Assembly: GCA_021031095.1 (NCBI GenBank)
Contig: JAGFVP010000026.1
Location: forward strand, 62,001-126,000
DNA: 64,000 nucleotides
Direction of reading: 5' to 3'
Source: Bathelium albidoporum
Taxonomy: Eukaryota; Ascomycota; Dothideomycetes; Trypetheliales; Trypetheliaceae
In this document: positions 11,219 to 21,721 of the stretch, in pieces
Numbering within the stretch: position 1 is the first letter of the stretch
Layout: each line of letters begins with the position of its first letter
The notes under the pieces: generated by a model
Told to the model about the DNA's origin: nothing
The model's database searches: none
What the model saw: only the letters and a program-made list of their open reading frames with translations
Translations under genes and position numbers: made by a program

Positions 11219-14200
11219 TCAAGCATACAAAAATCCCATCTTCTTCCACGACGCGACATACCGCCTGGCCACTTCCGCTTCGACAGGTCCCATCGCCGCC
11301 ATCGTGCTCGAATGCTCTTTCGCCTTGGTCGTGTCCAGAATCAGCCCGCCACAGGACATGCGCTCAAAGTGGTCGTCCAAGAAATCAATCAGACGAGCAG
11401 CAGGGTTGTCAGTCTCTGCTGGCAACGGCGACCGCCGCACCAGGTTGACCCAGTCGTGGAACGGCACGGTGCGGTCCGGCGGGATATCCAACGCGTCCGC
11501 CAGCACGGGATTCATCTCCTTCCACGGCTGGCCGACGGGGTTATCGATGTGGTAGACGGGGTACGGCGCGGGAGCATCGTGCAGCTCTGCGACGCGGCAC
11601 AGGTCCACCACGACGCCCGCTGCGTCGTTGACGGGCACCCACTGCAGCACGCCGTCAAAATCCGGCCATGCGCGCAGCGTCTGCGCTGATTTGACCAGGA
11701 ACGCAAAGTGCTCGACGGGATTCCAGAAACCGCTTGTCCGCGAGCCGGCGATCTGACCGGGGCGCACCACGAGGGTGCGGTAGCGTTGCGGATGCTGACT
11801 AAGCGTCTCGTCGAGCATCCGCTCGCACACCCACTTGGCCTCGCAGTAACCGACGGGCAGCGTCGCCGCGAAGGGCACGCGGTCTTCTGGCACACGCGCC
11901 TGGCCAGCGTTTCCGACCACGCCGATAGAGGAGACCAGCTGGAAACCGACGCGGAAGCCAGCATCCTTTTGTCGGTATTCGGAGATATCGCGGGCTAGAT
12001 CCAAGAGGTTACGCAGCGCCTGGAATTGGGGCTCAAATGCCTTGATTGGTCTTGTACCGCTCATCGGCCACGCGTTGTGTATTACATGCGTGACGTTATG
12101 TACGAGCCATGAGTATTGGTCAGCCGGCAAGCCGAGGTGAGGTTTGGAGGTGTCAGTCTCAAGAACACGAAGCTTGCGCTGCGCGCCGGCAGACAGCTCG
12201 ATACCACGAGACAAAAAAGCTTCTGCTTGGCGTTGCTCGACTGGTATACTAGTTTTGCGATTGACGCAGACGACTGCCTTGACCGCAGAGTTCTCAGCGA
12301 ATCCAGCTACTATGTGCGAGCCTAAGCTGCCTGTGGCGCCCGTGACAAGAGCTACTGCATCTTCACCATCGCACAAGGAGTCACTCGAGCGCTCTTCCAA
12401 GGACAGCGGCGACGTCGGTGCTGCGAATCCCATGGTGTGCTTGGACAGGTAACTCTTGGCTTCCTCCTCTCGCGCAGCTACATCTCGAATCTCCTGTGCA
12501 GGAATCTCCTCCAGCATGGGCTTGGGAAGCCGTTCTGACTGGCTACCAGATGCAAGCGCGATCATGACTTTCTGGTAAACATTCTCAGGAAGGCTTCCAT
12601 CTGTCCAATCGACGTGGCCAAAGCCCGACGCGTGGAGTTCACGCTCCCAATGCTCAGCCGGAACAATTGCGTGCTTGCGGCCGTCATCGAATAGCCACCA
12701 GCCCTCAAGAAGACCGAAAATGAGGTCGATAAAGGGCGCACTCTCGGTCATCTCGAGTATCATGAGGAATCCGTCAGGTCTTAAAGCCTTACGAACGTTC
12801 GTAAGCGATGTGACAAGGTTGTGTGTTGCATGAATGGCGTTACTAGCAATAACGAGGTGCTGACCCTGCAGTTCCTCGGCTGGCGCCTTCTCAATATCGT
12901 GAACAGCGAATCGCATGAACGAATATGCTTTGCCGAATTTACGCCTGGCGTTGGCTACCATAGATGGCGATAGGTCCGTGAAAGTGTACTCGACCGGAAA
13001 ATCCAGAGATGCCAGCATTGGAGCCAGCTCATATGTGGTCCCCCCCGTGCCAGCGCCCATTTCCAGTATCTTAAGTGGGCCTTGGTTCTTTGGTAAATTC
13101 TCCGCTAATTGACTGACAGTATCACGCATCTGGCCGTATTGCATTCGGTTAAAGGTGTGGTCAATGTATAGTCCCTGTACAAGGTCGCGCCCTTCTAAGG
13201 TCCCAAATATTACACGAATGCCGTCCGTTTTTCCGGTTAAGACGTCAGCCAAATGCCTTCCGGCGTAGTAGGTAAGCTTGTTGGCGACAACAAACTCGGG
13301 GAAAGCCTGCAGGAGTTCCGCAAAGATCACGTCGCTTGTCTTTCGTGGTACCGGAATGCTGGTGCGCGTAATTTGTCCACTGAACACGTCCATGTCGATG
13401 AGTCGAGTGTCCCGCTCTAGAAAGTTGTATACAAACTCCATCAACCGTCCATGCTGGGGCTGAAAGGAGACGTGATCTAGCGCTTGTCCTGGCTCTGCCG
13501 CCCGAAGGTCACATCCCAACTTCTCAAATTGCTCAACTACAAGTGCAGTGGAGAGACGATTGGAGCCGGCGAGGACCGTTTTGTGGATTCTGTCAAGATT
13601 GAATTGTTTGATCTGTTGGTCCGTTGACATTTTGATCGCACCAAAGGTTTGCAGAATCTCGGATCTGGAAATACTCAGATCTGTCTTTGCAGGCGGGGCA
13701 GTGGCGGCTGTCGCGGTGGGCTTCGGGGGTTCCTCGACAGCAATTGGGATGGTCCCAGTAATGCCAGGACTAGTTGCTCTTGTTTCATTTGTATTAGAGT
13801 CGGATAAACCTTGAGATGAAGAAGAATCATCATCGTCATCCTCTCCGCCATGCTCAACAGAGTCATCGGGAGCTCCTCCCGGCCCGTAGAGAGCATTATT
13901 AAGGCACGCAACGAATTTGCGCAGCGTCGTCGCCTCCATTAAAGCTGTTTGGTCCAGGGTACATTTGAAGACGCTCTCGACTTCACGGGCAACCTCCATA
14001 CCCATCAGAGAGTCAATACCGACATCTGCCATTTCTGTATCGAGCTCAATTATCTCAGTTTCAACGCCCGAAATGTTGGCAACCAAGTTCCTAACATCAT
14101 TCGTGATATCTGGGCGGGTAGGCTTGGGAGCTCCGTCCTTCTTGTTCTTCTCCTTCTTCTTGGCCGGTTTTTCGATGGCGGCCGCTTCGGCATTGGATTT

Positions 14201-17200
14201 GACGAGTGGCTGTGTTTCTTGGGGAACCTGGGTAGGAGCAGGAGCGGTCGCAGTATCCTGTCCTTTGGAAGGCTTAACCTTCAGCACGGTCTCGTCAGTG
14301 GTGAGTCTGGTCAACATCTTGCTCATTGAAGCCTTTGCGACCCGTGCAAAAGTGATGCCAATCATCACCTCGGTCAGCATCCCATCAGCAGCATCGAAAA
14401 CAAAAACGTCGCTAGTGTACACCTTCTCAGATTGTCGATGGTGACGCGCCAGGACATGCCACGTGTCGGGCATTTCCTGCTTCTCCAACTTGGCAACACG
14501 CGGCGAACGCATAGACATTTCACAACCGGTCGCAATGAACATGTCGTTCGGGGGCCGATCTGTCATGCAGTTGATATATAAGCCGCCGACTTGGCTAAAA
14601 GAGTCGCTCAGCGGGACGTCTAGCCAAGTCTCTCCGCGGTGCTTCATCTGTACGCGTCCAGCACACTCGCCAACACGGCCAACAACACGACGAACACCGC
14701 GATACAGCTCGCCATAGTCCACGACCTCAGCAAAAGCACGGTACACATTTCGACCCTGAAGGATGTCGACATCGTCGTTGTCAGTCATGCCGAGTACGGA
14801 CGCACACTGAGCATGAGTGACGAGTCTTTCGAACCGACCGAATTCCATCTGATACGTGGAATCATCGGGTGAGCGTATGTGTAATTTGGCTTCTACATGA
14901 AGATCACCGCCTTCGTTTTTACCGGAGGCAGAGAAGATCTTCCATCTCCAGAATGTATCGCTGTCGTTAAGACTCTCAAATTGAAGCCAAGTGGAGCGTG
15001 TCGGGTCCACGCATAGCGGCGAGTGATTTACCATATCAAGCACAACAGGCTGCATTATAGAGGCAGCCCACTGAGGGTATAAGCTGAATAGTGCTTCAAT
15101 GGCCATATCAACCTGCAACGTGGCCGGGCAGATGGGCGCTGTCTGCGCAATTAGATGACCGGAAATGTAGCTTTTGTACAAATCGGAGCCGGTGTTGATG
15201 CGGAAGCAAGGCTGATTGGGTTTACCGTTCTGTTCTTCGTATGCAACAAGTGACCATAATCCAAGAGACTTCTCGTCAACTGGCTGATGTTTTTGTATAT
15301 CAACAGAGCCAGAGCTGGCCGCCAGAGTTTTGGCTGCCTCGGTGACGGCATTGGCTGGCGATTTGAGCTCCATCCAATGCTTGACTTTATTGAACTGGTA
15401 AGGCGGAAGAAGCAGAGTCGCGTACTCCGTGGTTTGTAAGCTGTGGTGTGCCCAGAAGGAACAAAGCAAGCCCTGCTTCCAAAGAGCAAGAGTCGCATCA
15501 GTCAGGCCATCAAGGCCCTTATCAGTATTTGTGAGGCTCAACGCCTGGAAATGATGCGAATCTGGTTTTATCTCACCAGCGAGAGCTCTGCTGGCCATGA
15601 TCGTAATAGTAGATGCGGATCCTGCTTCAAGCCAGATGGCCGACGGATGGTCCTTAGCTATTCGATGCACCGCATGATTAAAGTAGACGGGCTTTCTCAT
15701 GTGATTCGCGACAAATGCCGCTGTTATCTTAGAGGCAGCCGATGGCCTGTCTTCTGTGGCGCGTTCAAGAGGTATAATGGGATCTGAGAAAGTCATGTTT
15801 CTACCTACCTCTTCCAGGCGGTCCAGCAGAGGCTCGACAAGTATGGAGTGAAACGAGTTGGTAACATTGAGTCTCTTACTCTTCAGAGCCCCAAATTGAG
15901 GAATGGTCTCTGTAACCACCTCAATAGCCTTTGATGATCCGGCAAGCGTGAAGCTTCGCGGACCGTTGTAGCAAGCGATGCTGGCAGGGTACTCGCCTGC
16001 GTATCGTCGGTTCGCTTCTGCCAAAAGTTTATGAACGATTGGCTCATCAGCCTCCACTGCCATCATGGCGCCAGGATCGGGGCCCCATCCATCGCGAATC
16101 ACTTCTGCCCTGCCGGCGACCAGTTTCACTGTATCACGCAGACTTAGTGTACCCGATACGCACAAAGCTGTAATCTCGCCAAAGCTGTGACCGACAACGG
16201 AGACGATCTTGCCCGCGAGGCCACTGTCTATCCACGACATAGCACAGGCGTATTGCGATGCAAACAGAATAGTCTGTAGCCTAACTGGATCTGTGATGGG
16301 CGACCGTGAAAAAATGTCAGGGAACAGGCTACTTAGACCGAGAGACTGCATCACATGATCGCATTGGTCCAAGTGGTAGCGCAAAAGGGCCACTGAATCG
16401 TACAGCTTTTGATCTAACCCGACAAAAGTCGACACCTGACCGCCAAAACATAAGACGACAGGACGCTCGGCTTTCAGAGGAGCAATAGCATTATCTGGTT
16501 TGCCAAGCTTCTCTTCGAGTTCCGACACCGAACGGCAAGAGAAAATCATGCCCTGAGGCAGAGAGCGGTTGGACTGCCGATTCATGCTAAACGAGAAGTC
16601 TGCCAGAGAAAGACCGGATTTCTCTCTGGCTTTCATGAATGGCAAAAGTTTGGCGCAATATGCAGCGATGCTAGATGCGTCGAAACCCGCGACCCAGAAA
16701 GGAAATGAGGCTGTGTCCATATCACTGCTACGAACAAAAGCAGATGCTAGACCGCCACTGCTTTGAGGGGATTGGGTGACGATCATGGAAGCGTTTGACC
16801 CTGAAGCCCCATAATTGTTGATGAGAGCGACTTTGTACTCTTCGCCCCAGGACCGGAGAGAAGTTGGCACCTCTATCATATCCTTCGGCGATGTCTTTAC
16901 ATGCGAGCTCATCTTGGAGAAGCTGGCCTGCGGAGGAATATATTTTTCCTGCATCATCATAATGATCTTAATGAGCGAGATGACACCCGATGCTCCTTCG
17001 CTATGACCAATATGTCCTTTCACTGAGCCGATAGCAAGTGGTTCGGATCGTATTGGCCCTGCCAAGGCCTGAAGCACACTCTCGTACTCGGCAGGGTCTC
17101 CTACGGGAGTCCCAGTGCCGTGAGCCTCAACCACAGAGACATCGCGAGGGCTTACATGCGCTTTCTTGACAACGTCAACGAATAGTTGAGACAAGGATGG

Positions 17201-19312
17201 GGAGTTTGGTACGAAAAGCGGAGTGCAGTTTTGATTCTGGTAGACGGCAGTCGAAGGTATGCAGCCGAGGATTGGATTACCATCAGCGATCGCATCAGAC
17301 ATCTTCTTGAGAAAGACGCACGCAATACCCTCAGCACGGCAATAACCATCGGCTGCCTCATCGAAGGGCTTGCACTGGCCAGTAGGGCTCAAGAAACTCG
17401 CACCAGCGAGATTCTGAAACCATAGAAAGTTAGTGATGGTGGAGACACCACCAGCAAGGGCGGCCGTGCTTTCCCCCGATAAAATATTGCGGCACGCGGT
17501 GTGGATGGCAACGGCAGAGGCAGAGCAGGCTGTATCAAAGGTCATGGACGGACCAGTCCAACCAAAGTAGTGTGAGATTTTGCCGGGGATGAAGCTCTTG
17601 AGGTTACCCGTGGCCGTAAAGGCATTGGCAGTGTGGCAGGCTGCGTGGTGTTCATAGTCACCCGCGCATGCGCCGAGGTAAACGCCGACGTGCTTCTTGT
17701 CGCGTGTTGGAGTGCTGCGCGTCGTCTCAGTGAAATAACCCGATTGCTCAACAGCTTGGTAGGAAGCCTGTAGGAAAAGCCTCTGCTGCGGATCCATAGT
17801 CGACGATTCGCGAGGGCTGCGTTTGAAGAATTTGTGGTCGAAAGCGTCGACGTCGCGGATGAAATTGGCATACCATTTACGCTTTGGATCTTTGTCACCC
17901 TCTCGGTATAATGTATCCATCATCAAGCGCTCCGACGTGATCTCCTCGTGCTGCGACTCGCCAGTGCGAAGCATCTGCGAAAACTCGTTTACGTCATCTG
18001 CGCCTGCCACCTTAATTGACATACCGACAACCGCAATAGCCTCGACGTCCTTGTAAAGCTGTTGCGATTGTTGTTGATGTAACAAGTGCGCTTCGGGATC
18101 CAGCACGCTGGCAAGACCTTGTGGCATTTCTTCGTCCAAGTCAGCAAACTGTATCAGTCTGGGCCCGAGTCGACGCATGAGACTTGGCGGGACGCATCGG
18201 TCTGGGCCAAAAGAGATGAAGGTAGAGTCTTGGCTGAGGCGGCTAGCTTGGACGGCTGCAAAAGTATGGTACCAATCGCTTTGCTGCACAAGGATGGCGC
18301 GTAGTGCAATCTCAGTCAGGCTTCCGGCGCTGCGTCCAACTGACTCGCCATTAATAGCATTGTTGGTGTAGGTCGGCAGTACCAGCTGGGAAGCGTCAGG
18401 AAAACGTAAGCTGGGAGTACCATCACAGAGCTCGATGAGGATGTTTGTCAAAGATAGGAAGTCTTTCTTAGGGCTATGAAAGTGGCCACGGAGGCCAACT
18501 TCAGCCGCAGTAATGCCAGCGTTCTTTGTTGCTTGTAGAAGAGCTGACGCAGTCCGCTGCGATGTCGTTACAGTGGCTCGCGCCTCGTCGTAGAGTACCG
18601 AGATATAAGCTTGGGGAGACAGATTTTCGATGATGCGCTGTATGTCTTGACCTTGTTTAGCATTGCGCCAGGCCATAGCATATGACTTAGATTCGCCATG
18701 TCCCAGCTCTCTGTTCCATGCTTCTTGGGCGTCGACAAGAGCACCGACAAGCATCGCCAGTCGCACGGCAACGGCGCCATACTTTTCGTACTCTTCCTGA
18801 TTCTTCGCGCTCGCCACAGCAAAAGAGCTCAATAAACCCGTACAGAAACCGAGTGTCTGTACCTTGTTGGCTTCACCATTCGTCCGCCGTGTTAATAGTG
18901 CTGCTTGTAGATCGAGGTTTTTACCATCTCCATGCAATTGGTGATTGAGCTCAAGGTATCGCCAGTACTGTGTGAGCTGCGCGAGAACAACAAGTGGTGT
19001 GAGCACTAGGTTCGGGAGATGTTCCAGTCCTTCCCGCTTGTCGTCTTGGAGGGGAGCCCGTCGTAACCACGAGTCCAACTCGGCAAGGTGTCTTTGACCG
19101 GGGATTGTACCCTTTATTTTGGGTATTTTCTCCGTCAAAGCATCCCAATGTCGCGGTAGCCCCGCCACCGCGTCAAGAATCCAAGGCTGTCCAACAGCTT
19201 CACGCGAAAGGCTGAGCCTAAGCTTTTCGAACTGTCTGTTGAACGAGACCACTTGAGGCCCGAACAAAAAGACTGTCGACTCCTGCTGATCACGGAATTC
19301 CGTGCGCCCCAT
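11219..19312 (-). CDS. Non-reducing polyketide synthase, SAT-KS-AT-PT-ACP-CMeT-R
   Basis: This is a 2697-residue iterative type I PKS in one uninterrupted frame. Starter-unit transacylase: GFCTG with Cys157, and FHSP with His279. Ketosynthase from about 423: DTACSAS with Cys596, HGTGTP with His731, and GHIGHSEG with His770. Malonyl transferase: GHSFGE with Ser1043. Product template: GHL with His1386, CPATLQVDMA, and Asp1570 in LSDSFSQVGG. One acyl carrier: GIDSLMG with Ser1768. C-methyltransferase: LEMGAGTGGTT near 2083-2093. C-terminal reductase: TGATGSLG at 2324-2331 and YCEAK (Tyr2489/Lys2493). There is no thioesterase. By family rules it builds a C-methylated aromatic chain and releases it with NADPH, probably as an aldehyde, as in methylorcinaldehyde- or citrinin-type pathways. 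The exact product cannot be read from sequence. All catalytic residues are present, so it should be functional. Confidence 0.96.
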   Translation of the reverse strand: MGRTEFRDQQESTVFLFGPQVVSFNRQFEKLRLSLSREAVGQPWILDAVAGLPRHWDALTEKIPKIKGTIPGQRHLAELDSWLRRAPLQDDKREGLEHLPNLVLTPLVVLAQLTQYWRYLELNHQLHGDGKNLDLQAALLTRRTNGEANKVQTLGFCTGLLSSFAVASAKNQEEYEKYGAVAVRLAMLVGALVDAQEAWNRELGHGESKSYAMAWRNAKQGQDIQRIIENLSPQAYISVLYDEARATVTTSQRTASALLQATKNAGITAAEVGLRGHFHSPKKDFLSLTNILIELCDGTPSLRFPDASQLVLPTYTNNAINGESVGRSAGSLTEIALRAILVQQSDWYHTFAAVQASRLSQDSTFISFGPDRCVPPSLMRRLGPRLIQFADLDEEMPQGLASVLDPEAHLLHQQQSQQLYKDVEAIAVVGMSIKVAGADDVNEFSQMLRTGESQHEEITSERLMMDTLYREGDKDPKRKWYANFIRDVDAFDHKFFKRSPRESSTMDPQQRLFLQASYQAVEQSGYFTETTRSTPTRDKKHVGVYLGACAGDYEHHAACHTANAFTATGNLKSFIPGKISHYFGWTGPSMTFDTACSASAVAIHTACRNILSGESTAALAGGVSTITNFLWFQNLAGASFLSPTGQCKPFDEAADGYCRAEGIACVFLKKMSDAIADGNPILGCIPSTAVYQNQNCTPLFVPNSPSLSQLFVDVVKKAHVSPRDVSVVEAHGTGTPVGDPAEYESVLQALAGPIRSEPLAIGSVKGHIGHSEGASGVISLIKIIMMMQEKYIPPQASFSKMSSHVKTSPKDMIEVPTSLRSWGEEYKVALINNYGASGSNASMIVTQSPQSSGGLASAFVRSSDMDTASFPFWVAGFDASSIAAYCAKLLPFMKAREKSGLSLADFSFSMNRQSNRSLPQGMIFSCRSVSELEEKLGKPDNAIAPLKAERPVVLCFGGQVSTFVGLDQKLYDSVALLRYHLDQCDHVMQSLGLSSLFPDIFSRSPITDPVRLQTILFASQYACAMSWIDSGLAGKIVSVVGHSFGEITALCVSGTLSLRDTVKLVAGRAEVIRDGWGPDPGAMMAVEADEPIVHKLLAEANRRYAGEYPASIACYNGPRSFTLAGSSKAIEVVTETIPQFGALKSKRLNVTNSFHSILVEPLLDRLEEVGRNMTFSDPIIPLERATEDRPSAASKITAAFVANHMRKPVYFNHAVHRIAKDHPSAIWLEAGSASTITIMASRALAGEIKPDSHHFQALSLTNTDKGLDGLTDATLALWKQGLLCSFWAHHSLQTTEYATLLLPPYQFNKVKHWMELKSPANAVTEAAKTLAASSGSVDIQKHQPVDEKSLGLWSLVAYEEQNGKPNQPCFRINTGSDLYKSYISGHLIAQTAPICPATLQVDMAIEALFSLYPQWAASIMQPVVLDMVNHSPLCVDPTRSTWLQFESLNDSDTFWRWKIFSASGKNEGGDLHVEAKLHIRSPDDSTYQMEFGRFERLVTHAQCASVLGMTDNDDVDILQGRNVYRAFAEVVDYGELYRGVRRVVGRVGECAGRVQMKHRGETWLDVPLSDSFSQVGGLYINCMTDRPPNDMFIATGCEMSMRSPRVAKLEKQEMPDTWHVLARHHRQSEKVYTSDVFVFDAADGMLTEVMIGITFARVAKASMSKMLTRLTTDETVLKVKPSKGQDTATAPAPTQVPQETQPLVKSNAEAAAIEKPAKKKEKNKKDGAPKPTRPDITNDVRNLVANISGVETEIIELDTEMADVGIDSLMGMEVAREVESVFKCTLDQTALMEATTLRKFVACLNNALYGPGGAPDDSVEHGGEDDDDDSSSSQGLSDSNTNETRATSPGITGTIPIAVEEPPKPTATAATAPPAKTDLSISRSEILQTFGAIKMSTDQQIKQFNLDRIHKTVLAGSNRLSTALVVEQFEKLGCDLRAAEPGQALDHVSFQPQHGRLMEFVYNFLERDTRLIDMDVFSGQITRTSIPVPRKTSDVIFAELLQAFPEFVVANKLTYYAGRHLADVLTGKTDGIRVIFGTLEGRDLVQGLYIDHTFNRMQYGQMRDTVSQLAENLPKNQGPLKILEMGAGTGGTTYELAPMLASLDFPVEYTFTDLSPSMVANARRKFGKAYSFMRFAVHDIEKAPAEELQGQHLVIASNAIHATHNLVTSLTNVRKALRPDGFLMILEMTESAPFIDLIFGLLEGWWLFDDGRKHAIVPAEHWERELHASGFGHVDWTDGSLPENVYQKVMIALASGSQSERLPKPMLEEIPAQEIRDVAAREEEAKSYLSKHTMGFAAPTSPLSLEERSSDSLCDGEDAVALVTGATGSLGSHIVAGFAENSAVKAVVCVNRKTSIPVEQRQAEAFLSRGIELSAGAQRKLRVLETDTSKPHLGLPADQYSWLVHNVTHVIHNAWPMSGTRPIKAFEPQFQALRNLLDLARDISEYRQKDAGFRVGFQLVSSIGVVGNAGQARVPEDRVPFAATLPVGYCEAKWVCERMLDETLSQHPQRYRTLVVRPGQIAGSRTSGFWNPVEHFAFLVKSAQTLRAWPDFDGVLQWVPVNDAAGVVVDLCRVAELHDAPAPYPVYHIDNPVGQPWKEMNPVLADALDIPPDRTVPFHDWVNLVRRSPLPAETDNPAARLIDFLDDHFERMSCGGLILDTTKAKEHSSTMAAMGPVEAEVARRYVASWKKMGFLYA

Positions 19313-20110
19313 GGCGGTTGATGAAGTGTCAGGGAGCGAATTTTAGGATGGGAGGGCCTAACGCGATGTTGAAAAGGCTGGTAGAATGCCTTGGTGCTAG
19401 TTCAAGGAGGCCTGAACGAGGATGTCATCACGATTGAATAGCCATTTTCTGCATTGTGATAGAGTCGCCGCGATAGTACGGTGCCTAGGTAGCGGTCGAG
19501 TCGCATAAGAAGGGCAAAGTCTCCATATGCAACAAACGCTCAGCGTGATGCGGACGTTTCAACTCCGCCCGCCATGAATCAAAAGGTACTCAGGAGACCC
19601 TGATATCTGTCGGAATTACAATAAGCGAGGCATGCCAAGATAGACACGCCAGATTCTCCGTGGTCCTGCCATGCTCTCGGAGTTGCAGCGGTGGCGGCGT
19701 GAATGATGCATGGACGCCACACGGCTGAGAAAAGAAAGTCCGGACATATCCCTGACGCTTGGAGGTCCACGTGGACATACTCGATAGACGAGGCGATTGT
19801 TTATCGACTCAGGGACCAGAGAGTGTGTGGTGGTGGAGCAGCTTTCGAGCTTGTTTGGGTACGACGTGGAAGTCAATCAAAAACGATCGAGCGATGGCGC
19901 TTGCATCGCGTGTAGAATATGTGACCCTTGTGTGGTGACGCTGCTAGAGCATCACCGCCAGAGCCAGTGAAAACGCAAAAGCACGTTAGGCAACAAATCG
20001 ATAATTAAAGATGTTCTAGAGACTTGATATTGTACATTGTGCTCAATCCTCCAATTATGGAACTACTTCCCCGTGACCTCTGTCCTGTCTTATGTCATGA
20101 TAACTAAGGA
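19313..20110. other. PKS upstream region
   Basis: This is the likely PKS promoter, lying between the PKS start and the 3' end of the F-box-like gene. No gene recognised. It carries the palindromes listed at 19765-19791 and a TCG-CCG-CGA element in the row beginning 19441. Confidence 0.5.
19765..19791. promoter_or_regulatory. Adjacent palindromic elements upstream of the PKS
   Basis: GTCCACGTGGAC (19765-19776) is a perfect 12-bp palindrome centred on an E-box, CACGTG. Five bases further is TCGATAGACGA (19781-19791), a TCG-N5-CGA inverted half-site of the form bound by AflR-type Zn2Cys6 proteins. They lie about 455-480 bp upstream of the PKS start codon. Function is inferred from motif form and position only. 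Confidence 0.4.
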
Positions 20111-21541
20111 TCACCATGGCTCCAATTCCAACAAGACACCCTCGCTTTCGGCCATGGTAAGCAACCTGGAGCACTGATCCTTGTAGCTAATGTCCGCGTA
20201 TGTAGGGCAGGTCAGACTGATTTTCTTGAGAGACGGGAACTGAGTATCCTTCCTGGCGGGGAAGTCACGAAACATGTCTGCGAGAGCCTTTTCGTGATGG
20301 ACCTGCCCGCTCGAAATTAATGAGAGCAGGGAAACTGAAGCAGGTACAAGGTCATCAATATATGACTCGTAGGAGGCTGGTATTTCGTCCATGGGGCCGC
20401 TGACTGCGCACTTGCTTGGTGTATTGGGCCAACTTGCAGTGGCATTGGCATTACACAACGCGATTTCGAGTGGAAGTTCGAGCTGTTGTAGACGCTGAAA
20501 TCCGCGCATAGATACCTTTCCAGGAGTCGTTGAGCCGCGAAATTCACGAATTGAGACAGAAAGCTCCACAAGGTGACTCCCCACCTTGCGTTCGATTGCC
20601 GTGACGAATTTACAGATGTCCCACTTCCGGAGGTCGCTATCTGCTCTTACCATGTGCGAATACTTCAGCGTCCTAAGCTGTGAGGTATGTTGGAGAAAAG
20701 CGGCGATACCCACGTCATCGATACAACAGCACATTAGCTTAACCACTTGAAGATCCTCCCCGAACCCATGATACAGGTCCTTGGGTAGGGCACTCTCGTG
20801 GCTGCGGCCAATGGCTATGCAGCTCATGCCGCGAAAAGATCGCACGCGGGGCAGAACTAGGAATGGACTTGCCCATTCCAGATCCAACTGTTCTGCGGGC
20901 CCTATACCGACAGATAGTTCAAATTCGGTGACCTGGGAGAGACTTGACCCGTCATAAGGGATGTTTGGTTGCTTGACCGTGCAAAGAATAGCTTCGATTA
21001 GCTTGTCGGTTGCGTTGAGTGGCCTCCATAGCTGTGGCAGCTTGAGCACCTCAACGTTCGGTAGGAGCGTCATAAGAAAAGCAGCAGCGTGTTGCGAGTA
21101 GCGACCAATCTGGATCTCCTCTTCGATCTCGGCATAGTATTCCTTCCAGTCGAGACCAGCTTGCTTTAGGTATGGAGACTCGGCGAGTAGTCTAGCCACC
21201 CCTTTACAATCAGCTTCAACGAACAATTCACGGGGTTTGAGACATGTGAGCGAGCCATCGGCCATGAAATTCGCAACTTGAATATAGTTTGCCACAACAG
21301 GCTCGACGGCGATGCGCGCGATCAGATCAAACGCTGATCTGATTGTAAAAGATGGATCAACCAGCGATTCGTAGTACGTGAAATTTCGGAACTGTGAACA
21401 GAGTTTGTTGTGGTATTTGATGAATCGTTTGCATAGAGCATAGGCTCTCTTGGAGGTAAGCGCAATGCTTACGAAGCCTTCTGGCAAGACGTTTGCGATA
21501 ATTTTGTCAAGTAGCTCGGGAGGTAATCGCATCAGCGCCAT
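20111..21541 (-). CDS. F-box-like/LRR-like protein
   Basis: This is a 476-residue single-exon protein. Its N-terminus, MRLPPELLDKIIANVL followed by SIALTSKRAYALC, matches the F-box pattern (LPxELLxxI..L......L..TSK..). The rest has irregular leucine-rich segments, for example LLPNVEVLKLPQLW, LQVVKLMCCCIDDVGI and FQRLQQLELPLEIAL, with spacing like divergent LRRs in fungal F-box proteins. Such proteins usually act as substrate receptors of SCF ubiquitin ligases. No membrane segment or signal peptide is seen. It sits directly upstream of the PKS promoter in the same orientation, and whether it belongs to the cluster is unclear. Confidence 0.65.
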   Translation of the reverse strand: MALMRLPPELLDKIIANVLPEGFVSIALTSKRAYALCKRFIKYHNKLCSQFRNFTYYESLVDPSFTIRSAFDLIARIAVEPVVANYIQVANFMADGSLTCLKPRELFVEADCKGVARLLAESPYLKQAGLDWKEYYAEIEEEIQIGRYSQHAAAFLMTLLPNVEVLKLPQLWRPLNATDKLIEAILCTVKQPNIPYDGSSLSQVTEFELSVGIGPAEQLDLEWASPFLVLPRVRSFRGMSCIAIGRSHESALPKDLYHGFGEDLQVVKLMCCCIDDVGIAAFLQHTSQLRTLKYSHMVRADSDLRKWDICKFVTAIERKVGSHLVELSVSIREFRGSTTPGKVSMRGFQRLQQLELPLEIALCNANATASWPNTPSKCAVSGPMDEIPASYESYIDDLVPASVSLLSLISSGQVHHEKALADMFRDFPARKDTQFPSLKKISLTCPTYADISYKDQCSRLLTMAESEGVLLELEPW

Positions 21542-21721
21542 GGTGAAGCTCGAGGATCAGAGTCAACGCTGATGAGAAATGTGCGAGGTATATCTTCGAC
21601 CTTGAAATCGCAGCACTTGCTCCCTTTTCGGCCAGGAAAGGCTTCGGCCGGGCATCAGAATGTGATTTTGGGTGTAAGGTGCCGAGTACTGTCCTGTGAC
21701 CTCTCCAAGACTGACAAGGGC

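Noticed and set aside
13917..14444. Plus-strand frames of up to 175 codons inside the PKS
   Set aside because: They lie wholly opposite a continuous 2697-codon frame with all catalytic motifs, so they are shadows.
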